DNA of 64,000 nt from RI-153 sp963721725 (GTDB lineage: Bacteria; Chloroflexota; Anaerolineae; Caldilineales; Caldilineaceae): contig CAVRLX010000016.1 of NCBI GenBank assembly GCA_963721725.1, positions 186,001-250,000 on the forward strand, written 5' to 3'. The position numbers were made by a program, and so were the translations under genes. This document shows positions 39,434 through 53,525 of this stretch, one piece after another (positions within the stretch are counted from its first letter, which is position 1; each line of letters opens with the position of its first letter). Below the pieces are notes generated by a model. That model was given only the letters and a program-made list of their open reading frames with translations, was not told where the DNA came from and did no database searches.

Positions 39434-41031
39434 TTATCGGTCCGGGTCGTATTTACAGACCTGCCCCTTTTCGGCGTTGAAGTATTTACACAGCACAATG
39501 TAGGAGGCACGGAAAAAGAGCTGGTCCACCGGGCTGGGGTCCATAATCGCCCACCAATATTGCTCTTCGTCCTGGGGATTGCCATCGTTGAGCCAATCCA
39601 GGTTGGGCATGGTGAGCAGGCTCATCATGCCGATCCAGGGTTGCCAGTTGGCCTCGGCGTATTGATAGGCTCGCTTCAAATAGTCGGCCTTGACCATCTC
39701 GTCGATGCCCGCATCTGCGCCGTGCCACTTGTACAACGGATTAATCGGATCACTGGTCCAGCCGAACTCCAGAATCACAATCTTTTTGTTGGTGTCGCCA
39801 TACTTCACCATAATGGCGCGAATGTCTTCCACATGGCGGAAGGCAAAGAAGCGATAGCCACCGTACTTCTTGATTGGCGGCAGCCTCTGCCGGATCCAGT
39901 TCCGGGGGAGCGGCGAAGCCAGCCCCGTGTATGCCTAGGGCGTCAAAATAGCCGTTGCTGCTGCCGCCCATGGCCTGATACATGCCCTCATAAAATTTAT
40001 CATCGGGCATGGCAATATTGCTATCATCGCCTGTGGGGGCCATGCCGGCGCTGATCACAATGGCGTTGGGATGCACAGATTTGATGGCGGCATAGGCTTT
40101 GCCCAAAAACTGCACATAGCCCGCCGGATCAGGGCGATTGTTGCCCCATTCGCGGCCCAGATTCGGGTTCGTTCCAGATCTGGAAGGCTTGAATACAGCC
40201 TGTGGCTTGGGGTGTACAGTTGTAGCGCTGCGCCACGGCCCGGGCAAAATCTGCGAAATTGTCGGCGTTGCCTGGCGCATGTCCTGCCCAGAAGTTAGCC
40301 AGGTCGGGATCGCTGGAGAGACGCGCCAAGAGCTTCAGCCCATCTTTGTTCACCGCTGTCACCACGCGGTCGGCAATCGTCCAGTCATAGACGTCCTTGC
40401 CCGCGCCTTCAATCGTCTCCCAGGCAAAGGATTGCTTCACCCAGTCGAAGCCCGCCTCTTTCATCAACATCAGATCGCGGTCGGTGACCTCGGGCCGCCA
40501 CCACAGAAAAGCCTGTGCGCCATAGGCGGGGCTGTCCATGCTGGCCGGCAGATAATTTACCGTGGCGCCGGTTGCTGGGCTGGCTGCTGTCTCGCTGCGA
40601 ACCTCGGCTACCGTCTCCGCCGTGGTGACAAATTCTGCCGCCACCCAGCCCACCGCCTGACCGTTTTCGCCGATCTGAAGCCATGTCTGATCGTCCGAGC
40701 GGGCAACCAGATCGAACTGTTGCCCCTGGGCCACACTGCGTACCACGTCGAAATTAGTCCCAGGCCCGCTGCGCATGTTCAGTTCCGTGGCGTCGATGGT
40801 GACGCGGGTGATGGTGGTTTGCGCTGGCGGGGGAACGGGGGTCGCCGCTTCTGCGGGGGGCGCGGCAGGCTGCGGGGTATCGGTGGGGGCAGGCTGCGCC
40901 GCGTTTTGAGTAACGGCAGTTTTGGTGGGCGTGGGCGTGGGTTCTTCATCGCCTCCACAGGCCACCACAAAGAGGGCCAGCAGACAGAGCAGACTCAGGC
41001 GAATCAAAAGGGTGCGTCGATGAGAGTGCAT
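39434..41031 (-). CDS. SH3-domain glycoside hydrolase lipoprotein, paralogue A (two apparent frameshifts)
   Basis: Lipoprotein signal with lipobox LALFVVAC, a Pro/Thr/Ala stalk, one bacterial SH3 domain (ELNMRSGPGTNFDVVRSV), then a clan-A TIM-barrel glycoside hydrolase. The first frame ends just after IWNEP. Removing one C near 40,166 restores WNEPNLGREWGNN (acid/base Glu). A second extra base near 39,872 separates KYGGYRFFAFRHVED; then ILEFGWTSDP supplies the nucleophile Glu. Rejoined length is about 532 residues. SH3 domains bind cell-wall peptides, so the enzyme should sit on the surface and act on polysaccharide; the substrate is not known. Two paralogues follow directly upstream. ATG 41031 has AAAGGA before it. 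Confidence 0.8.
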
Positions 41032-41065
41032 CAAAGGTTCCTTTACAACGTTGACGATAGACAAT

Positions 41066-41110
41066 GGACGAAAGACGAACTGAGCAACTTTATACGTTCG
41101 TCTTTCGTCC
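41066..41110. other. 15-bp inverted repeat between paralogues A and B
   Basis: GGACGAAAGACGAAC (41066-41080) and its exact complement (41096-41110) surround a 15-nt loop. It lies between the stop of paralogue B and the start of paralogue A. There is no T-run, so it may be a weak terminator or an mRNA-processing hairpin. Confidence 0.65.
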
Positions 41111-41158
41111 GTTCGGTCTTCGTTTCAAAGGTGAGAGCGACCACACGATAGCGGGCGA

Positions 41159-42935
<1,777 letters not shown>

Positions 42936-43044
42936 GAGCAAACTCCACAGATGAACTTAAACGAAAGGCACAACGGGGGAAGGGATCAGGAAACAACAGG
43001 ACTCTATTGTACGAAAAAGGTGCGGAAAGCAGAAATCTGCGGGC

Positions 43045-43083
43045 AAAAAGACGGGCCGAGCATGATACCCGGCCCGTCTTTTG
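43045..43083 (-). terminator. Terminator of paralogue C
   Basis: AAAAGACGGGCC (43046-43057) pairs with 43071-43082 across a 13-nt loop; the minus-strand side ends in a T-run. It lies 17 bp after the restored stop of paralogue C. Confidence 0.75.
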
Positions 43084-43099
43084 TGGGTGTGTTTATATA

Positions 43100-46353
<3,254 letters not shown>

Positions 46354-46836
46354 CGATTGTCTTCCTCCAATTCCTGCCCAGGCAAGAATCTAGACGTGTT
46401 ATAGGACGATCCAAAATCGCCCAACCAATGTGCGCGGGGCAAATCCAGCCACGGGCTATATCATAGCACATGCACAAACGCACTCAAAAATTGCCCGACA
46501 AACCCAGCCATCTTGCATCCTTTTTTGTACCCTTTCTCCACAATAGAGAAAGAGTCTGCCTTGCTGCGCTTTAAGGATGATGCTGACTCCATGCTATACT
46601 TGCACGTAAAGGTCTATCGTTGTCTGAAAAGAGAGAAGATTTCAGTCGCTTTTCCATCGCTTAGCTGACGATTGCTAAACGATACAACGATTAGCTCCAA
46701 AAATTGTACCTATCTAGGGGCGTCGTACCCTATACCTGTCTAGATACGAAAAATTTTGATAAAAAATGAGATGGGCTACAGACACTTCCCTCTCCAAGCC
46801 CTTCCCTCTCTAAAATTGAAAGTACCAACCTTGGGC
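46354..46836. other. Intergenic region, no gene recognised
   Basis: A 483-bp gap between divergent genes. It probably holds promoters for both. A fragment GGGGCGTCGTACCC near 46,720 faintly recalls the dispersed palindrome but lacks the second arm. No tRNA or small ORF stands out. Confidence 0.5.
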
Positions 46837-48165
46837 ATGACCTATACCCGACTCGATGAACCACAACCCCGCCGCCGCTTTGGATGCCTTCAAATCGGGC
46901 TGCTTCTGGGATTTTTAATTAGCCTTGTGATTGGCATGGCTGCCTTGCTGGGCCTCTATACCCTGGATCGCTCTGCTCCCGCTGCGCCACAACCCGAAGC
47001 CGCCAATGCACTGCAACCCTCCCGCATCCCTCCTCAACTGGCCCTGTTGCAACTGGCCGACACCGACGCCGACGCGCTGGGGCGGCAGGCGGTGAATGCG
47101 CGTGAACGTGCGTTGGGCTATGCCATCTTTGCCTATGATGACACACTCGGCGGGGCGAGGCGGGCCACTGAACTGCTTCGGTTGGGCCAATATTTCCTCA
47201 ACGCTGACGAAACTGCCCAAGCCGTTGCCAGTTTCCGTACCGCCCGCACCCTTGCCACGTTTGCGGCTGATATCGGCCCCTTGGAGCGCGGCCAGCTCTT
47301 AACTCGCAGCGCTGTCGGTCTGCTCGAAGCGGGGGCCGTGCGCGAAGCCGTAGAAAGCGCCCAACAGGTCCAACATGCGGCTGTGCAAATGCCCGATCTG
47401 CTGCCTGCCCAGCGTGTGCAGATTTTACGGGGTGTGGAACCGATTCTGCGCGCACAGGGGACGCCCGCCGAGGCTCAACAGATCCGCGAGATTCTCCGCA
47501 ACCCCAATCTCGTGCGCGGCCGCGTGATGATCAGCCCCGTCTGGCCCACACTGCAAGAAGCGCTCCCGCTAGATGAAGCCTTGCAGACGGCCATCATTAC
47601 CCGCCAGGCCGCCGCCCAGCGCCTGATTGATCGTCTTGTCGCCACCGGCGGCGCGGATTTTGAAGCCGAGCGCTCCGCCTTGCGCGAGGCGCTGTTGGCC
47701 GAAGATACCCTGCGTGCCCAGCGCTACGCCGGCGTCAACACCCCTGTGCTCACGCTGCGCCAGCAACATTTTCTAATTCAGGAGCAGCGTTCGTGGCTGA
47801 TCTTGAAATTACGCATTGCCCTGGGTGGCTTTGGCGTGGACCTTGTCCCTGATTGGGCTGGTCAGCCTGACGCCATTCGTCTGTCGCTCAATCAAGTTAC
47901 ATCCAACCTGTTGCCCGTTGTCGAAGCGCAAATTGCTGCCCTCTCTGACTCTGTGGAGCGTGCGCTACTGCGCGTAGAGACCTTGCACTGGTTCGCCTAT
48001 CAAAGCGAGATGGGCTTTTACCCCAATGCCCCGTTGGGTGAACTTGCCACCCGTCTAGAGAGCGCCCAAGCCGAACTGGAACAACTCAGCCGCCCACTGG
48101 CCCTGCCCATTTTTTACAATACGGGCAGCACGCCGCCGGGCTTTCGCATTGCCCAACGGTATTGA
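46837..48165 (+). CDS. Single-pass membrane protein with helical repeat-like region, function unknown
   Basis: From ATG 46837 the protein has 442 residues: a short basic cytoplasmic head (QPRRRFG), one membrane helix (~19-42, IGLLLGFLISLVIGMAALLGLY), then a long helical exterior part rich in Ala, Leu, Gln and Glu. Residues ~95-220 look like TPR/SEL-type helix pairs (LLRLGQYFLNADETAQAVASF, LLEAGAVREAVESAQQVQ). No catalytic motif is visible. In-frame starts at 46756 (TTG) and 46771 (ATG) would add a polar extension without a better ribosome site, so the start is uncertain. It ends 3 bp before the PGI_C-like gene, so both belong to one operon. Confidence 0.6.
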   Translation: MTYTRLDEPQPRRRFGCLQIGLLLGFLISLVIGMAALLGLYTLDRSAPAAPQPEAANALQPSRIPPQLALLQLADTDADALGRQAVNARERALGYAIFAYDDTLGGARRATELLRLGQYFLNADETAQAVASFRTARTLATFAADIGPLERGQLLTRSAVGLLEAGAVREAVESAQQVQHAAVQMPDLLPAQRVQILRGVEPILRAQGTPAEAQQIREILRNPNLVRGRVMISPVWPTLQEALPLDEALQTAIITRQAAAQRLIDRLVATGGADFEAERSALREALLAEDTLRAQRYAGVNTPVLTLRQQHFLIQEQRSWLILKLRIALGGFGVDLVPDWAGQPDAIRLSLNQVTSNLLPVVEAQIAALSDSVERALLRVETLHWFAYQSEMGFYPNAPLGELATRLESAQAELEQLSRPLALPIFYNTGSTPPGFRIAQRY

Positions 48166-48168
48166 CCT

Positions 48169-49113
48169 ATGCTCGATCTCGATGACTCTACTCAACTTGC
48201 CTTCTCGGATCGGCGGGGGCTGCTTGCACGAGCGGCCCAGTTTGAGCAGCGCTGGCAAGCCGCCCTGACTGATGGCGTGCGCTGTATGGAAGGCGTAGAA
48301 TTTGCTACATCGCCCACCCGCATCTGGCTGGCTTTGCCCTATCGCCTCCGTGGGCTGGGGCGCGCCGTGCAAGCGCTTTATACATCCATCCCCAATGCGC
48401 CGCTTGTGGAACTTTGGGAAGGGCAGACCATGACGAGTGAGCTTCTACTCGATCCGTGCGATCTGTGGCCCGATTACCCGCAGCGCGTGGCGTTGGCGAC
48501 GCCTCTGCCGACAACGACCCATCCATCTACAATTTTTTTGGCGCTACTGGCCTGCTTGGATCGCGGGACGGGTAACACGCTGGCCGAGCAAGCAGTGACA
48601 ATCCTGGCTGCATCCTCTGATCATCTGCGCACATGGGCCGCCGAGATCCCCGTCGCCGAAAACCCCATGAAGCAGATCGCCCACCGCCTGAGCGAACGAC
48701 AGCCAATCTTTTGGGCTACGCCACTCTTCGAGGGGTTGGCCTGGGATTGGTGGCAGCGTTATCAGATCTACGCCGAATCTAAAGCCGAGTGGTTGCGCGC
48801 CGCCGACATCCGCCATGTTGCCGTGATGGCGCGCTTTCCGCGCTATCGGCCGCAGGCCGGGATCTTTGTGCGCTTGCAAGGCCCAGGCGATAAGCCATTG
48901 CCTTGGCTCGCTACGTTGAACCAGGTCTGGCAGACTCGGCGCATCCAATCCGTGACGGTTCCCCCATCTGTGCCAGATCATCATCCCGCCGCAGCCATGC
49001 TGGCTCTCTGCGAAGCCGGGGAATGGCTCGCGCTCTACGCTGCCGCGTTGCTGGGTGTGGATGCCACGGAAACTGTGGCGTTGGATTATCTGGATGCGCA
49101 CGCCGTGGCGTAG
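48169..49113 (+). CDS. Phosphoglucose/phosphomannose isomerase C-terminal-like (SIS-type) protein
   Basis: A 314-residue protein. The stretch ~165-230 (WAAEIPVAENPMKQIAHRL, RQPIFWATPLFEGLAWDWW, YAESKAEWLRAADIRH) and the end LCEAGEWLALYAAALLGVDATETVALDYL match the bacterial PGI_C domain, which pairs with an SIS domain in bifunctional glucose/mannose-6-phosphate isomerases. The N-terminal SIS half is poorly conserved: the usual Ser/Thr phosphate-binding loop is not clear. It may be a divergent isomerase or a non-catalytic relative supplying sugar precursors. Only 3 bp separate it from the upstream gene; co-expression is expected. Confidence 0.55.
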   Translation: MLDLDDSTQLAFSDRRGLLARAAQFEQRWQAALTDGVRCMEGVEFATSPTRIWLALPYRLRGLGRAVQALYTSIPNAPLVELWEGQTMTSELLLDPCDLWPDYPQRVALATPLPTTTHPSTIFLALLACLDRGTGNTLAEQAVTILAASSDHLRTWAAEIPVAENPMKQIAHRLSERQPIFWATPLFEGLAWDWWQRYQIYAESKAEWLRAADIRHVAVMARFPRYRPQAGIFVRLQGPGDKPLPWLATLNQVWQTRRIQSVTVPPSVPDHHPAAAMLALCEAGEWLALYAAALLGVDATETVALDYLDAHAVA

Positions 49114-49186
49114 CCTGCCCTGCTTTGGGAATCGAAACGGCTACGGTATACTGTGAAAAATTTTAATCAAACTGGAAGATCGCCTT

Positions 49187-50229
49187 ATGAAAATTCTGTA
49201 TATGTGGTTTCCCTTCAAACGCACAGTGGGACTGTTGGCGCTTATGGGTGTATTGGCCGGGTGTGGGTTCCTTTCGGGAGCGGAAGCGGAGCCAACTCCC
49301 ACCGCCCCAATTACCCGTGAGTTGATTCCCACGTGGACGCCCACCCCGCTCTTGCCCACGGATATTCCTCTCCCCCCCACGGCGACGCCGGAACCGCCAA
49401 CGCCCCTGCCCGCCGTTGCCGAGCCAACGCCGCTGCCTGCCGCTGCTGAGCCAACGCCGCTGCCCACAGATACACCCGCCCCAGCTACGGCGCGCCTCAC
49501 GGTAACCGGCGGCACCATCAACGTGCGCCGGGGGCCGGGAACCACCTTTGGCGTTGTCGGCTCGGTGGATAACGGCATGTCGTTTGATGTGCTGGGTAAA
49601 AATCCGGCGGGGGATTGGTATCTCTTCTGCTGTGTCAACGGCGAACAGGGCTGGGTCTATGGTTCTCTGGTGCAGGTGGAAAACCCGCAACTCGTAACCA
49701 TATCCCAGAGCATTCCAGCCGCCCCACCCACGAATACGCCTGCGCCAGTGGTTGCGGCGCCGCCGCCACCCACGAACACGCCTGTTCCAGCGCCCGCGCC
49801 CCAACAGCCCCCACCCTCGGCAGATGCGTGTGCCGGGATTGGCGGCGATGGCTGTAAATTCAAACGAACGGGTGGCCCTTCATTCGCCGGTAACGGCGGC
49901 TGGAACTCAAGTTGCAAGCTTTGTTTATTCACAGCGGGGTGTATGGCGGACAGCCACAAGGCAGCTATTTCATCGGGCTGGAGAAAGACGGACAGCGTGT
50001 GGCTGTGCCAGATTCGATTCGCAGTGTGGCGTTGCAGCGCAATCAAGGCTCACTAGGCGCCTATAATTACGAATACAAAGTTGGCTCCAGCCAGCTTCCC
50101 GGTGGCAACGTTGCCGGCAATTATACGATCTGGGTCATTGACGGCAACGGTGAGCGCGACAGCCAGAACTTTAGCTTTAGCGTGCCCGACGGTCAGGGCG
50201 AAGTCTGGATTCAGTTTGATCAGGGCTAA
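49187..50229 (+). CDS. SH3-domain lipoprotein with Pro/Thr stalk (apparent frameshift)
   Basis: Signal with lipobox LMGVLAGC (Cys ~26) for lipid anchoring, then a Pro/Thr-rich stalk (PTPLP, PTPLPAAAEPTPL repeats), one bacterial SH3 domain (~103-165: TINVRRGPGTTFGVVGSV, GEQGWVYGSLVQVE) and a second Pro-rich linker. Near 49,900 one base seems to be missing: the next frame resumes at ELKLQALFIHSGVYG and codes a ~110-residue beta-rich C-terminal domain ending in TAA at 50227-50229 (NYTIWVIDGNGERDSQNFSF). Rejoined length is ~347 residues. Role: a surface binding protein; ligand unknown. A strong bidirectional terminator follows. Confidence 0.72.
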
Positions 50230-50252
50230 TTGCGTACCCAGTAAAGGCTAAC

Positions 50253-50290
50253 AAAAAAGCGGCGCTGAGTTAACTCAGCGCCGCTTTTTT
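50253..50290. terminator. Bidirectional terminator
   Basis: A perfect 38-bp palindrome, AAAAAAGCGGCGCTGAGTT and its complement, separates the SH3 lipoprotein gene (+) from the convergent sortase gene (-). Confidence 0.9.
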
Positions 50291-50303
50291 GTTAGCCGAT
50301 CAG

Positions 50304-51071
50304 TTAAGGCTGACCCCGGTTTGGCCGTGCCACCACAATCACCCGATGGGAGTTGCTCTCTGGCGGCCAACAACTGACCAGCGTTACCCGCTCGTCAATC
50401 GTCGTGCCGATCCACGAGGCATTTTGGAGACGCTGCTCCACAGGCACATCGCCCTCACGTACAATAAACTGGTCTTCCACAATATAATCATAGCGAAAGC
50501 CGTTGGCGTAAAGCTGGAAGGAATCGCCGGGCTGCAACTGGTAGAGATTCTGAAAAACTGCGCCATCAATGTTGTTGTGACCAGAGATGACTGTGTTTCC
50601 AGGTTGGCCGAGCAGTGCCGAGCTTTCATGATAGCCAGCGGAAAAGGCGGCTGTGCTCCAATTGCGGAACCATTGCGCTCCGATCTGGCTGGGTTGTGGA
50701 TAGACCGACTGGATCGAGGTGTCGATACCCGCCGACGGGATCACAATACGCTCTGGCCGACCCAGCGGAACCAGCGGCGGCGTGGCCGTCGGCACAAGGC
50801 GCATCCGCTCCGGTGTGGGCATGGCCAGCGCCACCCGCACAGGGCTGGCCGTTGGCGTTGGCCGCAGGTGGATAGGTCGGGGCGTCGGTTGGGCTGCCGC
50901 TGTGTACAAGTTGCGTGGAGCATTGGCCTGCTGCGCAGAGACGCGGTTTGAGCGGATGCTAATACTAATCACCTGCTTGGAGTCGTCGTTGGAACAGCCC
51001 GCCAGCAGCAATAGGAGCAGTCCGACCAAGAGCATTAGTTGAAACTTCCCTGCAAATAGAAATTTTTTCAT
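50304..51071 (-). CDS. Class D/E-type sortase with lipoprotein-like N-terminus
   Basis: Sortases are membrane-bound transpeptidases that attach surface proteins through a sorting motif. The 255-residue protein has a hydrophobic segment (LMLLVGLLLLLLAGC, which is also a lipobox), a Pro/Thr/Arg linker, and a C-terminal sortase domain with the catalytic His in NTVISGHNN, Cys in VTLVSCWPP and Arg in SHRVIVVARP. The order and spacing fit class D/E. No classic LPXTG substrate is encoded in the window; the SpoIID-like protein ends with a short LPQT tail that lacks the following membrane helix, so it is an unlikely substrate. The region 51072-51416 upstream holds only a palindrome. Confidence 0.88.
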   Translation of the reverse strand: MKKFLFAGKFQLMLLVGLLLLLLAGCSNDDSKQVISISIRSNRVSAQQANAPRNLYTAAAQPTPRPIHLRPTPTASPVRVALAMPTPERMRLVPTATPPLVPLGRPERIVIPSAGIDTSIQSVYPQPSQIGAQWFRNWSTAAFSAGYHESSALLGQPGNTVISGHNNIDGAVFQNLYQLQPGDSFQLYANGFRYDYIVEDQFIVREGDVPVEQRLQNASWIGTTIDERVTLVSCWPPESNSHRVIVVARPNRGQP

Positions 51072-51346
51072 GGGTTAGTTGATGGGCTAGGTAAAAGATA
51101 TGTACATAGGTGTGATTATCTATCGTTATCGAATGTTCATAATCATTTTACTGGGATATTGAAACAAACGGCATAGCTATCTGGTCCCGGATCCGCTACT
51201 CTTTGTGATCAAAAACTCTTCTGGCCTTTTGATAGCTTGGTTGGACCGGTTTTGCGTATGACCATGCGCAAACCGTGAGCGCCATCCCCCGCACACAAGG
51301 ACATTTTTCAAAGGCCATTAAAGGGTTCCTTTGGGGTGCTGTTCAG

Positions 51347-51393
51347 TATACATAGAAAATGGGATGGATCACCCATCCCATTTTCTATGTATA
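51347..51393. other. 21-bp perfect stem-loop
   Basis: Arms 51347-51367 and 51373-51393 are exact complements around ATCAC. It lies 24 bp after the fliD stop. On the minus strand the 3' side has no T-tract outside the stem, so it may be an atypical terminator or an operator. The remaining 51072-51346 shows no gene. Confidence 0.7.
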
Positions 51394-51416
51394 GTTAGAT
51401 TCTGCTCGCCCTGCAC

Positions 51417-52883
51417 TTAGGCATACGAGTTATACATAGTCGACATTAAGTAGCGACCTTGATCGTTGTAGCGCGAAATTGACGCAAACTGCATGGCGAT
51501 CTGGTTGCGAACCGCTTCTTCGCGGCGGGTTCGGGTCTCTTCCAGCCGTTTGATCCGATCACCCTGTGTTTTCAAAGCCAAATCGGTGGAGGTTTTGTAG
51601 CGATCCGCTTGGGTTTCTGTGCCTTCTGTATAGGGATCAATGAGCGCTTTCGCCTTGGTCATCACTCCATCAAACAGGGCAACCACACCGTCAAAATCCG
51701 CTTTTAACGCATCCGTAAGTTTAGCTGAATCTAGCGAAGCCACCAGACCCTCGCCCAGCGACAGCCCCACTTGATCTAACCGCGTGTAAGTGGACCCGGT
51801 GGGCGCATCACTCCAGGTAGAAAAGGTAGTTTGGACCAAATTGCGCCGCAAAGACTTGACCCCGAAATTGTTGGCAAGCACTCCCCGTTTGTAGTTGCCT
51901 GTGCCGTCATCTTTAACATCCGACTTGGCTGCCATCCACTTGGTAAAATCATTGAGTTTGCTTACAAACGAGTTAATGCTGGATGCTGCCGCGCCGCTGT
52001 CGGGGTCGACTGTAATGTTAATCGAATCTGTATTACCCGTGCCGTGGGCCACTTTAAGATCCAGCGTCACGCCGGCAATCACATCGGTCAGACCCAAATT
52101 TTTGCTACGCGTCACGGCGATCCCGTTTACAGTAAATTGGGCATTAGTGGCGGCCGTTTCATTGCCATCCACAATGCCATTGGCGTTAGCATCGGTGTCG
52201 CCGCCACTGGCGATTATGTTGAGATCGGTGAGAACCGAGCCGCTCACATCGCTCATGGCCAGGGCAAAGTCTGTGCCGCTGGAGTTGGACTGAAGCACCA
52301 GCCGGTTATCTACCACGCTAGCCGTAAAAGCATGGTCAGACGTAAGGGTGTTGGCAGCCACGGCACTTGTCACCGCCGCGTTGATTTTGGTACGAATGGC
52401 TTCCAGGTTGTCACCGTGGGCCACTGTAATTGAAATATCATTGGCATTGTCTGTGCCGGTGCGGATCTTGAACTCAGATGTATTGCCTGAGCCACCCAGA
52501 TTCAGCGTGAAATTGCTGACCTGCTTATCGCCCCAAGTCCGGTGTTGTGTGGCAAGGGTGTCAATATGCATCGTATAAAGGGCATCCACCGCCTCTGTGG
52601 TGGCGCTGGCCGAGGCATATTTCAGATCGCTGCTAATCGCCCGTTTGGTCTTGAACACCGAAGTATCGGTAGCTTGCAGCGCCTTCACGGCATCACCCAG
52701 CCCCTTCATCTTGCTCCCCAGATCGGTATAGACTGCCGATTCCACAGTCAGGCTATCCTTGCGGGTCTTGGCCCGTGCCACAGCCAATCGATAGGGTTCC
52801 ATGGACGCTGTGACCAGGGCTTCATAATAATCTTTGGTAAGACCAGCGGAGCCTTTGAAGGCGCTATCGATGTTGTTAACCAT
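51417..52883 (-). CDS. fliD: Flagellar filament cap protein FliD (hook-associated protein 2)
   Basis: FliD forms the cap at the filament tip and guides flagellin folding. The 488-residue protein has the FliD N-terminal domain (~20-115: AKTRKDSLTVESAVYTDLGSKM, LQATDTSVFKTKRAISSD), the central repeat-like region (ISITVAHGDNLEAIRTKIN, FTASVVDNRLVLQSNSSGTDF) and the FliD C-terminal coiled coil (LKTQGDRIKRLEETRTRRE, ending MYNSYA). ATG 52883 has an AGAGGG site. It follows fliS by 24 bp on the same strand. A Ca-binding-like segment DTDANANGIVDGNE sits near 225. No other flagellar gene is in the window. Confidence 0.93.
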   Translation of the reverse strand: MVNNIDSAFKGSAGLTKDYYEALVTASMEPYRLAVARAKTRKDSLTVESAVYTDLGSKMKGLGDAVKALQATDTSVFKTKRAISSDLKYASASATTEAVDALYTMHIDTLATQHRTWGDKQVSNFTLNLGGSGNTSEFKIRTGTDNANDISITVAHGDNLEAIRTKINAAVTSAVAANTLTSDHAFTASVVDNRLVLQSNSSGTDFALAMSDVSGSVLTDLNIIASGGDTDANANGIVDGNETAATNAQFTVNGIAVTRSKNLGLTDVIAGVTLDLKVAHGTGNTDSINITVDPDSGAAASSINSFVSKLNDFTKWMAAKSDVKDDGTGNYKRGVLANNFGVKSLRRNLVQTTFSTWSDAPTGSTYTRLDQVGLSLGEGLVASLDSAKLTDALKADFDGVVALFDGVMTKAKALIDPYTEGTETQADRYKTSTDLALKTQGDRIKRLEETRTRREEAVRNQIAMQFASISRYNDQGRYLMSTMYNSYA

Positions 52884-52907
52884 AAACCCTCTGCTATCTG
52901 TGTAAAT

Positions 52908-53270
52908 TTAGGCGGCCATGCTCATGGCGTGGGGCTGTTCGGCTTGCGCATAGACCTGCTTGCGCAACTCTACCCAGGTCAGGCGTAGATCGACAAGGAT
53001 TTTGCCCGCTTCTTCATAGTGTGTATTACGGATCAACTCTATGCAATAGACATAAAGGCTTAATAAATTCGCCGCAATTTGGCCGCCCTCTTCATGATTA
53101 AGCGCAACCTGTAGCTCCCCCACGGCTCGCAAGGCCTTCTCCTGATTGCGGGTGCGGCAGCCAGCAATTGCCACATCGTACGTCAAAATCACAAGTTGCA
53201 ACGGGTCGGCACTCATGATCTGGGTCTGTATATACTGCTGATTTGCCTTTTGCTGTTGTGGGTAGTACAT
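52908..53270 (-). CDS. fliS: Flagellar export chaperone FliS
   Basis: FliS binds unfolded flagellin in the cytoplasm and keeps it ready for export. From ATG 53270 the protein is 120 residues, a normal length, with the four-helix pattern YYPQQQKANQQYIQTQIMSADPLQL, LTYDVAIAGCRTRN, GGQIAANLLSLYVYCIELI and the C-terminal helix. AAGGA lies upstream. A longer frame to 53432 would add 54 residues lacking similarity. fliS-fliD order is the usual one. It is transcribed away from the neuB operon; the shared 255-bp region must hold both promoters, and nothing definite is seen there. Confidence 0.9.
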   Translation of the reverse strand: MYYPQQQKANQQYIQTQIMSADPLQLVILTYDVAIAGCRTRNQEKALRAVGELQVALNHEEGGQIAANLLSLYVYCIELIRNTHYEEAGKILVDLRLTWVELRKQVYAQAEQPHAMSMAA

Positions 53271-53525
53271 CTCATTGTCCTTACGGAATTGTTTACGGAT
53301 GTTAGACGTAACTCTTTTTGTTGGTGTACTAAATCTATCGAAGGGAAAGCCGTTTTTGTGCAGGGTACTCAAGTACCACCAGAGGCGATTTGCTCCGAAC
53401 ATAGCGCAATCAGGCCACTCTATCTTACGCAAGCGTTACACAATCCATATTTTTTGATCATCCTTTATTTGAATCTTGCCGCGAACAATAAGCACAACGA
53501 CTCGTTATTCACGCATGAGGGATCT

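Noticed and set aside
46715..46750. Fourth copy of the palindromic element
   Set aside because: Only about 14 bases around GGGGCGTCGTACCC resemble an arm; there is no second arm or matching centre.
53280..53430. Sigma-28 flagellar promoter upstream of fliS
   Set aside because: A weak TTCGATAG-like -10 is present, but no TAAA box at the right spacing was found.
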